Assembly: GCF_019823105.1 (NCBI RefSeq) | Contig: NZ_CP081959.1 | Span: forward strand, 1-64,000 | DNA: 64,000 nt | Direction: 5' to 3' | Origin: Halobaculum magnesiiphilum | GTDB lineage: Archaea > Halobacteriota > Halobacteria > Halobacteriales > Haloferacaceae | Part shown: piece by piece, positions 40,874-49,057 of the stretch | Layout of the letters: every line of letters starts with the position of its first letter | Numbering within the stretch: position 1 is the stretch's first letter | The notes under the pieces: generated by a model | Told to the model about the DNA's origin: nothing | The model's database searches: none | The model's input: the letters and a program-made list of their open reading frames with translations, nothing else | Made by a program: the position numbers and the translations under genes

Positions 40874-41197
40874 TTATTCGTCGGGATTGACTGGCGATTT
40901 ATATTTTGACTTGATTTTTTCTCCCTCCCGCCACTGCCAGTAGTAGTATCGGTTGTCGTTGATCTCCTTGATCGTGATTGTGGCTTTCGACGGGACGTCG
41001 TCCGGGAGATCATTCGGCCGATCCTCGATCTCGTCCTCCTCCGATTCTTCCTTGAGGCGGGCCTCGCGAGCTTTGTGCTCGGCCAGTTCCTCGGCGTAGC
41101 GGGCAACGTGCTGGAGCTGGTCTGGGGAGTATCCGTTGAGCGTATCGACAATGTCTGTCGGGAGTTCCGTTGGCGGCGTCGGTGGTTCGTAGGACAT
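40874..41197 (-). CDS. Hypothetical protein (DUF6788-like)
   Basis: 107 residues. LPTDIVDTLNGYSPDQLQHV then a charged helix (RYAEELAEHKAREARLKEES), ending NRYYYWQWREGEKIKSKYKS PVNP. The last segment is a pattern I recall from haloarchaeal and Methanosarcina proteins labelled DUF6788, often plasmid-borne. ATG 41197 lies 13 nt inside inverted repeat A3, whose spacer may contain the promoter. It partly abuts the orc1 remnant at its 3' side. Confidence 0.6.
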   Translation of the reverse strand: MSYEPPTPPTELPTDIVDTLNGYSPDQLQHVARYAEELAEHKAREARLKEESEEDEIEDRPNDLPDDVPSKATITIKEINDNRYYYWQWREGEKIKSKYKSPVNPDE

Positions 41198-41210
41198 TGG
41201 CCGTTCTGCG

Positions 41211-41251
41211 TTAACCAACACTGGTGGTAGGAACATAGTTTTGTTGGTTAA
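41211..41251. repeat. Inverted repeat A3
   Basis: Perfect 10-bp arms TTAACCAACA and TGTTGGTTAA, 21-base spacer. It lies in a divergent intergenic region, 13 nt upstream of the minus-strand start. Confidence 0.8.
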
Positions 41252-41332
41252 ATTTGTCCAGATTCGATTTCTCTCCCGCTCGGTGACAACGCGGCCGATG
41301 ATTTACGGTTGAGGGCCTAAAACCGATAGCTA

Positions 41333-41875
41333 ATGTCGAATGGGCTGGGAGCCGGTTTCTTCGGGTTAACGCTCTTGGCGATCCTCCTGGGACTGGCTGC
41401 GGTCCTCTCCCTAATATTGATCGGTGTGGTCGGGTTTCGACGACGGACAGGAACCGTCCCCCAACTCCTCAAATACGTCTCGATTGCCGTGCTCGGCGGC
41501 GTCCTTCTGGTTGCTGGGTTTGGCGTGCTGGCGATGTACGATGAAGCAGTCCTCCTCGCCGTCCTATTCTTGACGATCGTCTTCGTGCCGCTCGCCGCAG
41601 TCGGCATCTACCTGCACCAGACAACCGAGCTAACCCGGGTGGATGCCCTTGTGACCACCGGCTTAGCGTGGAGTCTCCCGTTCGTAATCGGTGTGGGCGT
41701 CACGTTCGGCCTCACGATTGGCGTCAGTTCGACGTTTGATCTGGCACCCGTCGAGTCACAACGGCTGGTGGTGGTCTGGATCGCCATGCTCGTCGGTGGG
41801 GCTGTCATCGTGATCGGTTCGGTTTTCCTCGGCAAGTACCTCAGTCAGTCGTTCACCCCGCCACGCCCCGTGTGA
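41333..41875 (+). CDS. Integral membrane protein, unknown function
   Basis: 180 residues with about five or six hydrophobic segments (around residues 5-32, 45-68, 70-92, 104-128 and 145-170), for example FFGLTLLAILLGLAAVLSLI and VLLAVLFLTIVFVPLAAVGI. No family recognised. A short basic loop (FRRRTGT) after the first segment suggests that loop is cytoplasmic. It stands between inverted repeats A3 and A4 with an HTH gene converging on it, which may be its regulator. Confidence 0.7.
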   Translation: MSNGLGAGFFGLTLLAILLGLAAVLSLILIGVVGFRRRTGTVPQLLKYVSIAVLGGVLLVAGFGVLAMYDEAVLLAVLFLTIVFVPLAAVGIYLHQTTELTRVDALVTTGLAWSLPFVIGVGVTFGLTIGVSSTFDLAPVESQRLVVVWIAMLVGGAVIVIGSVFLGKYLSQSFTPPRPV

Positions 41876-41891
41876 CTCCTGCGATAGTGAG

Positions 41892-42305
41892 TCACGTCTC
41901 GCCGGGACGTGGCGCGTTCTCGTACTTGACCATCTTCTCGGGCTTGTCGGAAATCAACTCGTAAATTTGCTGGAGCGTCTCCTCCGCGGCGAGCAGATTG
42001 TGCTCTTCCAGGAACTTGCGTCCCGCCTCGGTGAGCCCGTAAAACTTCCAGGGGTAGCCCTGTCGGCGCTGGTCATCGTCCAGGGCGACCTCCGTGACGA
42101 ACCCGGCGTCGATGAGCTTCTGGATGTGCTTGTAGACCGTGGCCTCGCTGACGCTCGGGTTGAGTTCCTCAAGTTCGTACATCGAGGGGAGCTGCTGTGG
42201 ATGACCGAGAATATCGCTGATGAGCGAAAACCGCGTCTGTTGAGTCACGAAATGGACGAGGTCCCGTGTTGCCGATTCGGTTCCGTTCCCCAACCGACTG
42301 TCCAT
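41892..42305 (-). CDS. Winged-HTH transcriptional regulator (PadR/MarR-like)
   Basis: 137 residues. FSLISDILGHPQQLPSMYEL, VSEATVYKHIQKLIDAGFVT and GYPWKFYGLTEAGRKFLEEH give a winged helix of the type used by haloarchaeal ArsR/PadR-like repressors, with a C-terminal helix for dimerisation. ATG 42305 is the third possible start; the longer frame begins at 42332. Converges with the membrane protein gene at 16 nt. Confidence 0.75.
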   Translation of the reverse strand: MDSRLGNGTESATRDLVHFVTQQTRFSLISDILGHPQQLPSMYELEELNPSVSEATVYKHIQKLIDAGFVTEVALDDDQRRQGYPWKFYGLTEAGRKFLEEHNLLAAEETLQQIYELISDKPEKMVKYENAPRPGET

Positions 42306-42373
42306 ATCTTTGCGTTCAACGGGGAGCGGCAAAGTAGTTTACTCTCGACTAAACTACCCGAGGATCAGTGACG

Positions 42374-43192
42374 CTATGACCTCGAGGGGAGGCGCCCATC
42401 AGGTCGTGGGACCCGCCCCCGCTTGATCTCCTGATCGACTCGCCGGAGGTGTTTACAGCCGCCCTCGGGCGTACGCTTCCGCCAGTCCGGACACGTACAC
42501 GACTCGCTTATTACGTCGACTTCATACCAGTTCCCAGACGCTGACTGAACGTCGTACTTACCGCCTTTTTCGAGCAACGAGACGTTCATCTCTTCGTCGA
42601 CAGCACGTCTGGTTCGAGGCTCGAGATCGTCCTTCGGTGTCGAATGCTCTGCGATGACCATCCGGTCGCGAACGTCGCCTGTTCGTCCCCCATCTGGCGC
42701 AACGGTGGCCGTGGGCCCCCGAATCTGATTCGCAAGCAAGGCCTCGACCGGATGCCCCTCCGGCCACAGGTAGTGGACTTCCCGCCGTTCGCGATGATCG
42801 TAGGAGCCACAGGCGGCAGCGCTCCCAGTCCAGACACGCCACGCCCCGAGTGCTGCCATCACGTCGACGATGACTCGCGGAACAGCCTCGTACTCGTCGG
42901 GGTAGAACATCCGGAAGCGAGTACACTCTTCCTGCGGCGGAACCGTCTCCCACCACTCGACGTCGTCGTCCCAGCTCTCGTACATCGCCTTGTCTTCCCC
43001 GTATCCGACAGTCACGCCGTCAATCTGCGGTATCTCCACCGATGTTTCGTCAGCCTCGTCTTCGAGCAGCCGAAGAACAGCGTACCGGAGATACTCGTGT
43101 TCCGGATGGTCTGATGATTGGGCGACCTGCTCGTGGTGCTCTGCGACTCGCTCTGCCTCGTCGAGAACGGTCGTTAGATATCGGTCGGTCAT
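42374..43192 (-). CDS. SWIM zinc-finger protein
   Basis: 272 residues. The C-terminus (about 215-260) has the SWIM pattern YDVQSASGNWYEVDVISESC then CPDWRKRTPEGGCKHLRRV (CxC...CxH). The N-terminal 200 residues are an acidic alpha/beta region not recognised (TRFRMFYPDEYEAVPRVIVD). SWIM domains bind DNA or proteins and occur in transposases and plasmid proteins. The start lies 20 nt after hairpin H1, with inverted repeat A4 beyond it. Confidence 0.7.
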   Translation of the reverse strand: MTDRYLTTVLDEAERVAEHHEQVAQSSDHPEHEYLRYAVLRLLEDEADETSVEIPQIDGVTVGYGEDKAMYESWDDDVEWWETVPPQEECTRFRMFYPDEYEAVPRVIVDVMAALGAWRVWTGSAAACGSYDHRERREVHYLWPEGHPVEALLANQIRGPTATVAPDGGRTGDVRDRMVIAEHSTPKDDLEPRTRRAVDEEMNVSLLEKGGKYDVQSASGNWYEVDVISESCTCPDWRKRTPEGGCKHLRRVDQEIKRGRVPRPDGRLPSRS

Positions 43193-43212
43193 GGGTCGGT
43201 GGAGACGGGAGT

Positions 43213-43236
43213 GCGCCTCCGCCCCTCGGCGGGCGC
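43213..43236 (-). promoter_or_regulatory. Leader hairpin H1
   Basis: GCGCC...GGGCGC stem with a C-rich loop, 20 nt before the ATG of the SWIM-protein gene. It belongs to a set of similar hairpins before minus-strand genes but lacks the oligo-T tract. Confidence 0.5.
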
Positions 43237-43244
43237 TGATAGAC

Positions 43245-43286
43245 TTAACCAACGAATAGCGGCCAATAGAATTCCCTGTTGGTTAA
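43245..43286. repeat. Inverted repeat A4
   Basis: TTAACCAACG and TGTTGGTTAA arms (9 of 10), 22-base spacer, in a divergent intergenic region beside hairpin H1. Confidence 0.8.
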
Positions 43287-43346
43287 TTCATCTCTGCTCA
43301 AATGCTGAGCCGGATCGGACTACCGGAGCCAAGAACAGTATATCTG

Positions 43347-43364
43347 TATAGAGATAACTCTATA
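43347..43364. promoter_or_regulatory. Operator-like palindrome before the HTH-NTase operon
   Basis: TATAGAG-ATAA-CTCTATA, perfect 7-bp arms, 53 nt before the ATG of the HTH gene at 43418; probable autoregulatory site. Confidence 0.5.
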
Positions 43365-43417
43365 GGGAATACGGGGGACAAGACTAATACAGTTAGATGC
43401 GATACCGATAACTAGCG

Positions 43418-44092
43418 ATGATGGAGTACGTTGACGAGACCGCGGCGAAGATCATGGTCGCGGCCCGGCCGGGCGACTCGGTCCGTCGGATCGCCCAGAA
43501 GATCGACGGCTCCTACTCGTGGGTCTACGACTGGATCGAGCGGTTGGAGGACGCAGGCTTCATCCGACGTGAGGACGGCGTCTACATCGAGAATTACGCT
43601 GTCAGGGATCGTTACTACGATCTCGTCGCGGCCATTTCTCGCACTGTTCCCCCCTCGATCGACGACGGCTACGTCGTTCCGCACTTCGCGGGGATGCCCT
43701 TTGCGTACACGAAAATCGACGGCGTCTACGTCTGGACCCACGGCGGCTATCAGATCGCCCGCGGTCACGACGACTACCCGATCTTCATCCAGGTCGCCGA
43801 CCAGGACGTCGAACGGTGGACGGCGTTCTTTGATGAGTTCGGGATTCCGAGCCGGATCGAAGAGCGGCCGGATGCGACCGACTCCGACGCGGCCGTCTCG
43901 TACGTGTTGTTCCCGACGAGTGGGGAGATCACTCGCGAGTGGGTTGACGGCAATCCGGTTATTCCGTTGGATGAGGCAATCGAGCACATGTTGGAGTACC
44001 GGGTGAACTACGAGCCGGCGTTGGAGATGATCGCCGACGAGTACGACCGCGATATCGACGCGTCCCACGAGGATCCGCGTCTCAATGCATGA
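43418..44092 (+). CDS. HTH antitoxin/regulator of an HTH-nucleotidyltransferase module
   Basis: 224 residues. N-terminal HTH (ETAAKIMVAARPGDSVRRIA ... VYDWIERLEDAGFIRREDG), then the conserved block PPSIDDGYVVPHFAGMPFAY with KIDGVYVWTHGGYQIARGHD and a C-terminal helical region. Paralogous to the genes at 10778 and 52596. It overlaps the nucleotidyltransferase gene by 4 nt (ATGA), typical of an antitoxin-toxin pair. Probably binds its own promoter at the palindrome upstream. Confidence 0.75.
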   Translation: MMEYVDETAAKIMVAARPGDSVRRIAQKIDGSYSWVYDWIERLEDAGFIRREDGVYIENYAVRDRYYDLVAAISRTVPPSIDDGYVVPHFAGMPFAYTKIDGVYVWTHGGYQIARGHDDYPIFIQVADQDVERWTAFFDEFGIPSRIEERPDATDSDAAVSYVLFPTSGEITREWVDGNPVIPLDEAIEHMLEYRVNYEPALEMIADEYDRDIDASHEDPRLNA

Positions 44093-44784
44093 GCCTCGGT
44101 GAACGCGAAGACGAACTACTGGATACGCTGGAGGCAGTCATCGACGCTGACCTGCCGTACGTGCTCGTCGGTGGGTGGGCGATCGCGGCGTTCAATCAAC
44201 GCTTCACCACGGACGTCGACGTCGTCATTCCGGCCCAAGCGGTCGACGACTACACGGACCTTCTCACCGACCGCGGCTACGAGAAAACGGCCGATGTCGA
44301 GCGAAACGAACTCTACGAGGGCCGGACTATCCGGTTTACGAAAGATATCGGGAATCCGGTTCGGTTCGACGCGATGGTGGACGCGCTGGGCTGTCGCCAG
44401 ACGGAAGCTGAGTGGTCGTATCGCTATCTGGCCCAGTACTCTGTCACCGAGGAACTGCGAACCGGGCGCCCGGTAACAGCCAGGATTCCGGAACGGGAGT
44501 TGCTGTTTGCCGTGAAACTTCACAGTGGCCGCAAGGCGGATTCCCGGGATCTGGTAGTGCTTGCTGCTGGCGCGGATTTTGACCGGATCGCGACTCATCT
44601 GCATCGCGGGGAGTCCGAGAAGCTCGCTGGTCGCATCGAGACTGTCCTCGACCGCCTCACGTCGGAGGATTTCGCGGATGCATTCAAAGGAGTCTTCGAA
44701 CAGCAAACGGTTCCCGAACAGGATATCGATGCCGTCGTTGAGTTCCTTCGTGACCAGCAGCGCCGAATCGATTCTGAACTATAA
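44089..44784 (+). CDS. Nucleotidyltransferase-fold protein (putative toxin)
   Basis: 231 residues. The NTase signature is clear: YVLVGGWAIAAFNQRFTTDV followed by DVVIP (GG...TxDxD) near residues 24-46, and a later KLHSGRKADSRDLVVLA. The pattern matches DUF6036-like/AbiEii-like NTases; related toxins add nucleotides to tRNA or other targets. Translationally coupled to the HTH gene upstream. A homologous gene lies at 51901-52593. Toxic activity is inferred from the module, not shown by the sequence. Confidence 0.75.
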   Translation: MSLGEREDELLDTLEAVIDADLPYVLVGGWAIAAFNQRFTTDVDVVIPAQAVDDYTDLLTDRGYEKTADVERNELYEGRTIRFTKDIGNPVRFDAMVDALGCRQTEAEWSYRYLAQYSVTEELRTGRPVTARIPERELLFAVKLHSGRKADSRDLVVLAAGADFDRIATHLHRGESEKLAGRIETVLDRLTSEDFADAFKGVFEQQTVPEQDIDAVVEFLRDQQRRIDSEL

Positions 44785-44849
44785 CATCGACTGTCGGTGG
44801 GGTATGTCTTGGGACCGATCGAAACACGCAAGGTCGGACGCCGGACGAA

Positions 44850-44890
44850 TTAACCAACAGAGTGGGCTAGTACCCCAAGGCGTTGGTTAA
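44850..44890. repeat. Inverted repeat A5
   Basis: TTAACCAACA and CGTTGGTTAA arms, 21-base spacer, between two convergent genes: 65 nt after the NTase stop and 18 nt from the stop of the minus-strand ArdC-like gene. Confidence 0.8.
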
Positions 44891-44908
44891 CAGCCGGGGA
44901 GGGGGTGT

Positions 44909-45838
44909 TCAGCCCTCTACAATTGTGTCGATGATCTCTTGAGCGGTCGAACTGATCCGACCGAGACGCTCCTGAATGCTCTCCGCATCGTCGTCCTGCC
45001 ACGCGGCAAGATAGAACGCTGACCCGCTCGTATCCAGGTTGAAATACCGCCCGACGATGTACGCAACAGCTTCCGCTTCGACCTCGCGTTTTGCGCGCTC
45101 GGGCTCGTCGTCGCCATCGAAATGAAGCAGCGCGTGGGCGTACTCGTGAACCAATGTCACCGCGAGATCGGCCTGATTTGAGCGGGCTTTCGCTTCGACA
45201 ACGGGCTGGCCCTCGTGGAGAGTCCGGTGTTTGCAGACGCCTTTCGCGTCGCCATGCTCCCACTCGGCAGCGTCGACGACACGGACGTCTATGTCGAGCG
45301 TAGTTGCTGCATCGAGGAGTGCTGGCACCAGGTCGTCGGCGTCACCAGCTGCCTCGGTTTCCAGCTCGGGGAGCGGTTCGCCCTCGGTTTGAGACACATC
45401 GAAGACGGCAGTTGGTTTGAATCCAACCAGTCCTTCGGACCACTCCTCGGCCGGTGTCTCGTCGTAGTCACAGTCGCTTTGCTCGTGGTAGCTCGGTGAG
45501 TTCTCGCACTCAGGGCACTGCTTCGTAATAATGGGTGCCCAGATCCAGATCGCCTGTTTGCCCTCTTGGACGTGCCGGTCGAACTCCGACCGCCACGTAT
45601 TGTAGCCCGCTACGCGGGTTGCCTCGGGATACTGGAGCTTGATCAAGAGGGTGTTGCGATGGGAGTAGTCGTGGAATCGGGACTGGACATCGAGCCACTC
45701 CTGGAACTGTTGGCTGGCTTTTGCCTCGTCGACGTCTGCGACGAGCTCGTCGATCCAGTCTTCGATGGTACTGTGCATCTCGTCGTGTCGGGCGTCGGTC
45801 TCCTCGAACGAGACCGACGAGTCACTGGCCGTAGCCAT
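44909..45838 (-). CDS. ArdC-like antirestriction protein with ImmA/IrrE-type metallopeptidase
   Basis: 309 residues. The N-terminal half has the ArdC ssDNA-binding pattern (FQEWLDVQSRFHDYSHRNTL and LIKLQYPEATRVAGYNTW). The C-terminal half has a zinc-peptidase motif VTLVHEYAHALLHFDGDDEP (HExxH) with a downstream EVEAEAVAYIVG. ArdC proteins protect incoming plasmid DNA against restriction, which fits this accessory region. A GGTGA Shine-Dalgarno lies a few nt before ATG 45838, so I reject the GTG at 45847. It follows hairpin H2. Confidence 0.85.
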   Translation of the reverse strand: MATASDSSVSFEETDARHDEMHSTIEDWIDELVADVDEAKASQQFQEWLDVQSRFHDYSHRNTLLIKLQYPEATRVAGYNTWRSEFDRHVQEGKQAIWIWAPIITKQCPECENSPSYHEQSDCDYDETPAEEWSEGLVGFKPTAVFDVSQTEGEPLPELETEAAGDADDLVPALLDAATTLDIDVRVVDAAEWEHGDAKGVCKHRTLHEGQPVVEAKARSNQADLAVTLVHEYAHALLHFDGDDEPERAKREVEAEAVAYIVGRYFNLDTSGSAFYLAAWQDDDAESIQERLGRISSTAQEIIDTIVEG

Positions 45839-45888
45839 AATATTCACCGAATCGAGTTCACGGCGATTGCGTCAGTTCAGGACGCGCC

Positions 45889-45912
45889 GCACCCCTTGGG
45901 GCGCACAAAAAA
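45889..45912 (-). promoter_or_regulatory. Leader hairpin H2 with oligo-T
   Basis: On the minus strand an oligo-T run of six precedes GCGCCCC-AA-GGGGTGC (one mismatch), about 50 nt before the ArdC-like start. Confidence 0.5.
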
Positions 45913-45925
45913 CTCGCGGCGGCGG

Positions 45926-46273
45926 TCACCGCAGGACTGCTTTCTCGTCAGCGAAGCCGACCGCGACGAGGTACTCGAGGAACTCATCGAACTGCTCCAC
46001 GTCGCTGGGCGTGTCGGTCGCGAGGTGTCGCGCCCACTCGGTGGCCCACTGGAACGCGGGATCAGTCCCGCCCTTCCCGTGGATGTACCACCAGCGAGCC
46101 GCTTTCAAGACGACGAGCGGGTTCGTCGGCGGCTGCTCACTTGCGAGTCCACGAGTGATTGACCGGATCTCCTCGGGAACTTCGGCGGGCTCGACCTCGC
46201 CGGATTGTGTGTTCGTGATATCGACTGGAATCGCATCGATCGAGACGTCGTTCACACGTTGTTGTTGACTCAC
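45926..46273 (-). CDS. Hypothetical protein of the plasmid accessory array
   Basis: 115 residues from GTG. IDAIPVDITNTQSGEVEPAE, then VLKAARWWYIHGKGGTDPAF and QFDEFLEYLVAVGFADEKAV. Not recognised, but commonly seen by me beside ArdC-like genes in haloarchaeal plasmids. A strong Shine-Dalgarno GAGGTGA lies 8 nt before the GTG, and hairpin H3 lies 30 nt upstream. Confidence 0.65.
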   Translation of the reverse strand: MSQQQRVNDVSIDAIPVDITNTQSGEVEPAEVPEEIRSITRGLASEQPPTNPLVVLKAARWWYIHGKGGTDPAFQWATEWARHLATDTPSDVEQFDEFLEYLVAVGFADEKAVLR

Positions 46274-46303
46274 GGGAATTCACCTCAGTCTGAAGACTCG
46301 TTA

Positions 46304-46336
46304 TCGAGCCTTCGCCCTCTTCGGGGGCTCGAAAAA
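46304..46336 (-). promoter_or_regulatory. Leader hairpin H3 with oligo-T
   Basis: Perfect 7-bp stem TCGAGCC/GGCTCGA with the loop rich in C and G, 30 nt before the start at 46273; a five-base T run adjoins it on the 5' side of the minus strand. Confidence 0.6.
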
Positions 46337-46369
46337 CTGGACGACGGCGTCACACCGGCAGGAAGAATC

Positions 46370-47878
46370 CGCTCAGGGTTACGGAGTGACTCCGTCGCAC
46401 CCTGTCATAGAATACGCTCGTGCCCCTCTTGGGGTGGTGTCTGCAACGGGAGTGAAATACCACCCTCTCTTACTGGCCACTACTCATGCACGAAACCGAA
46501 GAAAAGACGCTGAACAGCCTCGTACCACTCGGTCTAATTCATGCGTTTCAGAGTTGGTTTCGCGGGTTTCAGGGCCAGCGGGTCGGAGACCCGCGGCCCT
46601 GTCCGAAGTGCGGTGAAACCACGGTCTGGAAGAACGGCTACCGAACGGATCGGCTCTTCGCCATCCTCATCACCGAGGATGGCTTCGACGAGATCACTGT
46701 CGAGATTCAGCGGTATCAGTGCTCCGAGTGCAGACATTCCTACGATGGCGATATCGGGGAGCTGTTCTACGAGGACTGTGAATACGCCAAACCAGTCGTT
46801 GATCTCTGCCTGTTCCATGCGGCGAAGAATCCGTTCCACGCGTGCGAACGGATTCTTCAGAATCAGTACGGTCTCCAGGTTGACCGCGATACGATCCAAC
46901 GCTATGCCGAGCTGTTCGGCGACGAAGTCGCCGAGCAGCACAGCGTCACGATTGCCGGCTGCATCCTCTCGATGAACTTCCTCTCGCTGTTGTTCGGTGT
47001 CAGCACCGTTGACGAACTCAAAACCGAGTTCGCCGACGAACTCGCTGCCGAGGACATCGACGGTCTCGTCGGGGTCGCCGACGAGACCTATCCGGCGAAG
47101 AAGGGCGCAAAGAAAGACCTCTACGAGGAAAATATGCGCCGGAAACAGGAGGGAGAAAACCCGAAGAAGTGGCCGGAAGGGTTCACTGTCGGATGTTCCT
47201 ATCTGACTCAGCTGGGTTGTTTCGCCGGACTCCAGTGTCGGAACACCGCCTTCGCGCGAGCGCTGGCGCTCGCGCTCGTCTTCCCGCTCTTGGGTGTGGA
47301 TTATTGGCTCACCGACGACAACGACTGCTACAACGACATCTTGCCGGATCGGGTGAAGTGTCTCGTCCACAAGCTCCGGACACGCGCTCGCAGCGACGAG
47401 CGCGTGTCCGAACTGCACGAGGCGGGCGAGTTAGAGGAGTTGCGGGAGTATCTCGAAGACGAGTACGAGACTGCGTACGAGGAGATAGTGGCGACACTCC
47501 GTGAGGAGCACCCATCGTTCTGGGACGAGGACGAAGAAGAGTTCAATGGGCCAGTGAGTACGAATGCAATCGAAGGGGGGAACTGGCGGCTGAAATACGG
47601 CCTTGGAGTCCCGTACGCGCGGTGCCATGCGGCACGCGCGCGTACATCGTTGTTGGCGCTGCGTGAATCGATGTCGACGTTCACAAACGGCGAGCCGGCG
47701 GAGAGCTTCGCTCACCGCCACGGCTCATTTAGCTTTGAGCAGGTGTTGGGTGAGTCCTCGACACAGCCGCTACCGCCCCGGAAAGAAGATCACGTAACTC
47801 AGGCGGCGTAAGAATCGGAAGGAGGAAGCAGCGGGTAAGGCTCTGCGTTTCACCCGAGTACTCCTCAGCACCTGAGCG
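46370..47878 (+). mobile_element. Insertion sequence (about 1.5 kb)
   Basis: The transposase gene lies between imperfect terminal inverted repeats that begin CGCTCAGG at 46370 and end CCTGAGCG at 47878; similarity continues inwards for about 25 bp with gaps (GGAGT, ACTC). I see no target-site duplication in the immediately flanking bases, so either the ends are slightly misplaced or the flanks have recombined. The IS family is not assigned with confidence. Confidence 0.6.
46486..47811 (+). CDS. DDE transposase with N-terminal zinc ribbon
   Basis: 441 residues. The N-terminal zinc ribbon reads CPKCGETTVWKNGYRTDRLF and CSECRHSYDG, followed by an HTH-like NPFHACERILQNQYGLQVDR. Candidate catalytic acids lie in VGVADETYPAKKG, LTDDNDCYNDILPDRVKCLV and STNAIEGGNWRLKYGL, the order expected for a D-D-E core. 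The gene appears intact. IS family uncertain; the motif around NAIEGGN recalls mutator-type transposases. Confidence 0.8.
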   Translation: MHETEEKTLNSLVPLGLIHAFQSWFRGFQGQRVGDPRPCPKCGETTVWKNGYRTDRLFAILITEDGFDEITVEIQRYQCSECRHSYDGDIGELFYEDCEYAKPVVDLCLFHAAKNPFHACERILQNQYGLQVDRDTIQRYAELFGDEVAEQHSVTIAGCILSMNFLSLLFGVSTVDELKTEFADELAAEDIDGLVGVADETYPAKKGAKKDLYEENMRRKQEGENPKKWPEGFTVGCSYLTQLGCFAGLQCRNTAFARALALALVFPLLGVDYWLTDDNDCYNDILPDRVKCLVHKLRTRARSDERVSELHEAGELEELREYLEDEYETAYEEIVATLREEHPSFWDEDEEEFNGPVSTNAIEGGNWRLKYGLGVPYARCHAARARTSLLALRESMSTFTNGEPAESFAHRHGSFSFEQVLGESSTQPLPPRKEDHVTQAA

Positions 47879-47926
47879 TCTAGCATAAATAGTTATGTGA
47901 GTTGCGCACCTACCTACGGACTGGGT

Positions 47927-48232
47927 ATGACCGACGCAAACGTCGCCCTCCTCGTTCGACTCCAAGCACAGTCCGGCAAAGAATCCGATGTCGAGGAATT
48001 CCTCCGTTCGGCACTGCCGATGGCCGAGGAAGAACCGGACACCACCACGTGGTTCGCGCTCCGCATGGACGATTCGACGTTCGGCATCTTCGACACCTTT
48101 CCGGATGAATCCGGTCGGGAAGCGCATCTCTCGGGCGAAATCGCTGCTGCCTTGGAGGAAAACGCGGACGAGCTGTTCGCAGAACCGCCGGAGATAGAAG
48201 AAGTCGACGTACTGGAGGCCAAACTCCCCTAA
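47927..48232 (+). CDS. Antibiotic-biosynthesis-monooxygenase-fold (ABM) small protein
   Basis: 101 residues. NVALLVRLQAQSGKESDVEE FLRSALPMAEEEPDTTTWFALRMDD in two steps and TFGIFDTFPDESGREAHLSG are the typical ABM ferredoxin-like pattern; such proteins act as small cofactor-free monooxygenases or bind small ligands. ATG 47927 follows a TATA-like CATAAATAG by about 40 nt. It lies directly beside the right end of the insertion sequence. Confidence 0.75.
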   Translation: MTDANVALLVRLQAQSGKESDVEEFLRSALPMAEEEPDTTTWFALRMDDSTFGIFDTFPDESGREAHLSGEIAAALEENADELFAEPPEIEEVDVLEAKLP

Positions 48233-48329
48233 CATCTGAAATTGGACAGACAGAAGCAGCAAAGACGAATCTCACATCTCGTTCACGAACGCCGGACGTG
48301 GCGATGGACCCTTTCGCGCTACCGCGCCG

Positions 48330-48467
48330 TTAGTGGCGACCTTCCTCGAACTCCTCGATGATTTTATCACAGAAGGCGGGGATGTCGTCGGGCTTGCGGC
48401 TGGTCACCAGTCCCTCGTCGACGACGACTTCCTCGTTGACCCACTCGCCGCCCGCGCCAGTCCACAG
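48330..48467 (-). pseudogene. C-terminal fragment of a PfpI/DJ-1-type protein
   Basis: The minus strand encodes [20 protein letters not shown] and [20 protein letters not shown] before the stop, the C-terminus of the PfpI/DJ-1 protease-chaperone family. The rest of the family domain is missing; the fragment is joined in another frame to the DUF6610-like gene upstream. Confidence 0.6.
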
Positions 48468-48933
48468 GGTCGGAGAACTCGTGGGCGAGTCGATCAGCGT
48501 AGCCGCGCGAGTAGCCGACGACGAGGTCATCAGGGATCGCGTGAATCGCCGCACGGCACTTCGGGACGATCACGAGGTCAGCCGCTGGATAGCTTCCCTG
48601 AATCTCGCGAGCGGCAGCAACGTATTCGTTGACCTCGTCGACGTCGTAGGCGTCACCGATCACGCTGACCTGTGGTTCGTACTCGAAGAAACGCTCGACG
48701 TACCGATCAAGGTCAGGATTGCGAAAGTCGTTATCCAGCATCCCGACTGGTAACTCCAAGTTTGTGTACTGGTGCTGTTGGTAGGTACAGTCCTCGCGAA
48801 AACCCGTGAGAAACCCGAGTCGGAATGCGTCAAGCGCGAAGGGAACGCGGTGAAGGAATGCTACGTGGTCGGCCTGCCGGGCTGCCGTAATTTCAGTCGC
48901 GATGCTGCTGGTCGGACGTGCTGAAAGCGCCAT
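48367..48933 (-). CDS. DUF6610-like protein with foreign, frame-shifted C-terminus
   Basis: 188 residues. Residues about 20-155 resemble a haloarchaeal plasmid family I recall as DUF6610 ([60 protein letters not shown]). From about residue 157 the frame runs into the PfpI fragment and encodes an Arg-rich nonsense tail ([20 protein letters not shown]). The true C-terminus has been lost by a fusion near 48467, so the product may be non-functional. Shine-Dalgarno GGGTGATTCGAG precedes the ATG; hairpin H4 lies 28 nt upstream. Confidence 0.6.
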   Translation of the reverse strand: MALSARPTSSIATEITAARQADHVAFLHRVPFALDAFRLGFLTGFREDCTYQQHQYTNLELPVGMLDNDFRNPDLDRYVERFFEYEPQVSVIGDAYDVDEVNEYVAAAREIQGSYPAADLVIVPKCRAAIHAIPDDLVVGYSRGYADRLAHEFSDPVDWRGRRVGQRGSRRRRGTGDQPQARRHPRLL

Positions 48934-48961
48934 CTCGAATCACCCAGAAGACGCGGGAGTA

Positions 48962-48993
48962 CTCGCCCCGCGCCCGCTCTCGGGGCGAGAAAA
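48962..48993 (-). promoter_or_regulatory. Leader hairpin H4 with oligo-T
   Basis: Perfect 9-bp stem CTCGCCCCG/CGGGGCGAG, 28 nt before the start at 48933, with a four-base T run on its 5' side in the minus strand. Confidence 0.6.
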
Positions 48994-49014
48994 TACCACC
49001 AGCGGACGCCACTA

Positions 49015-49056
49015 TTAACCAACAACAGCAGCTTTACCGCTCCTGATGTTGGTTAA
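49015..49056. repeat. Inverted repeat A6
   Basis: Perfect 10-bp arms TTAACCAACA and TGTTGGTTAA, 22-base spacer, beginning 1 nt after the stop codon of the minus-strand gene that ends at 49058. Confidence 0.8.
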
Positions 49057-49057
49057 C

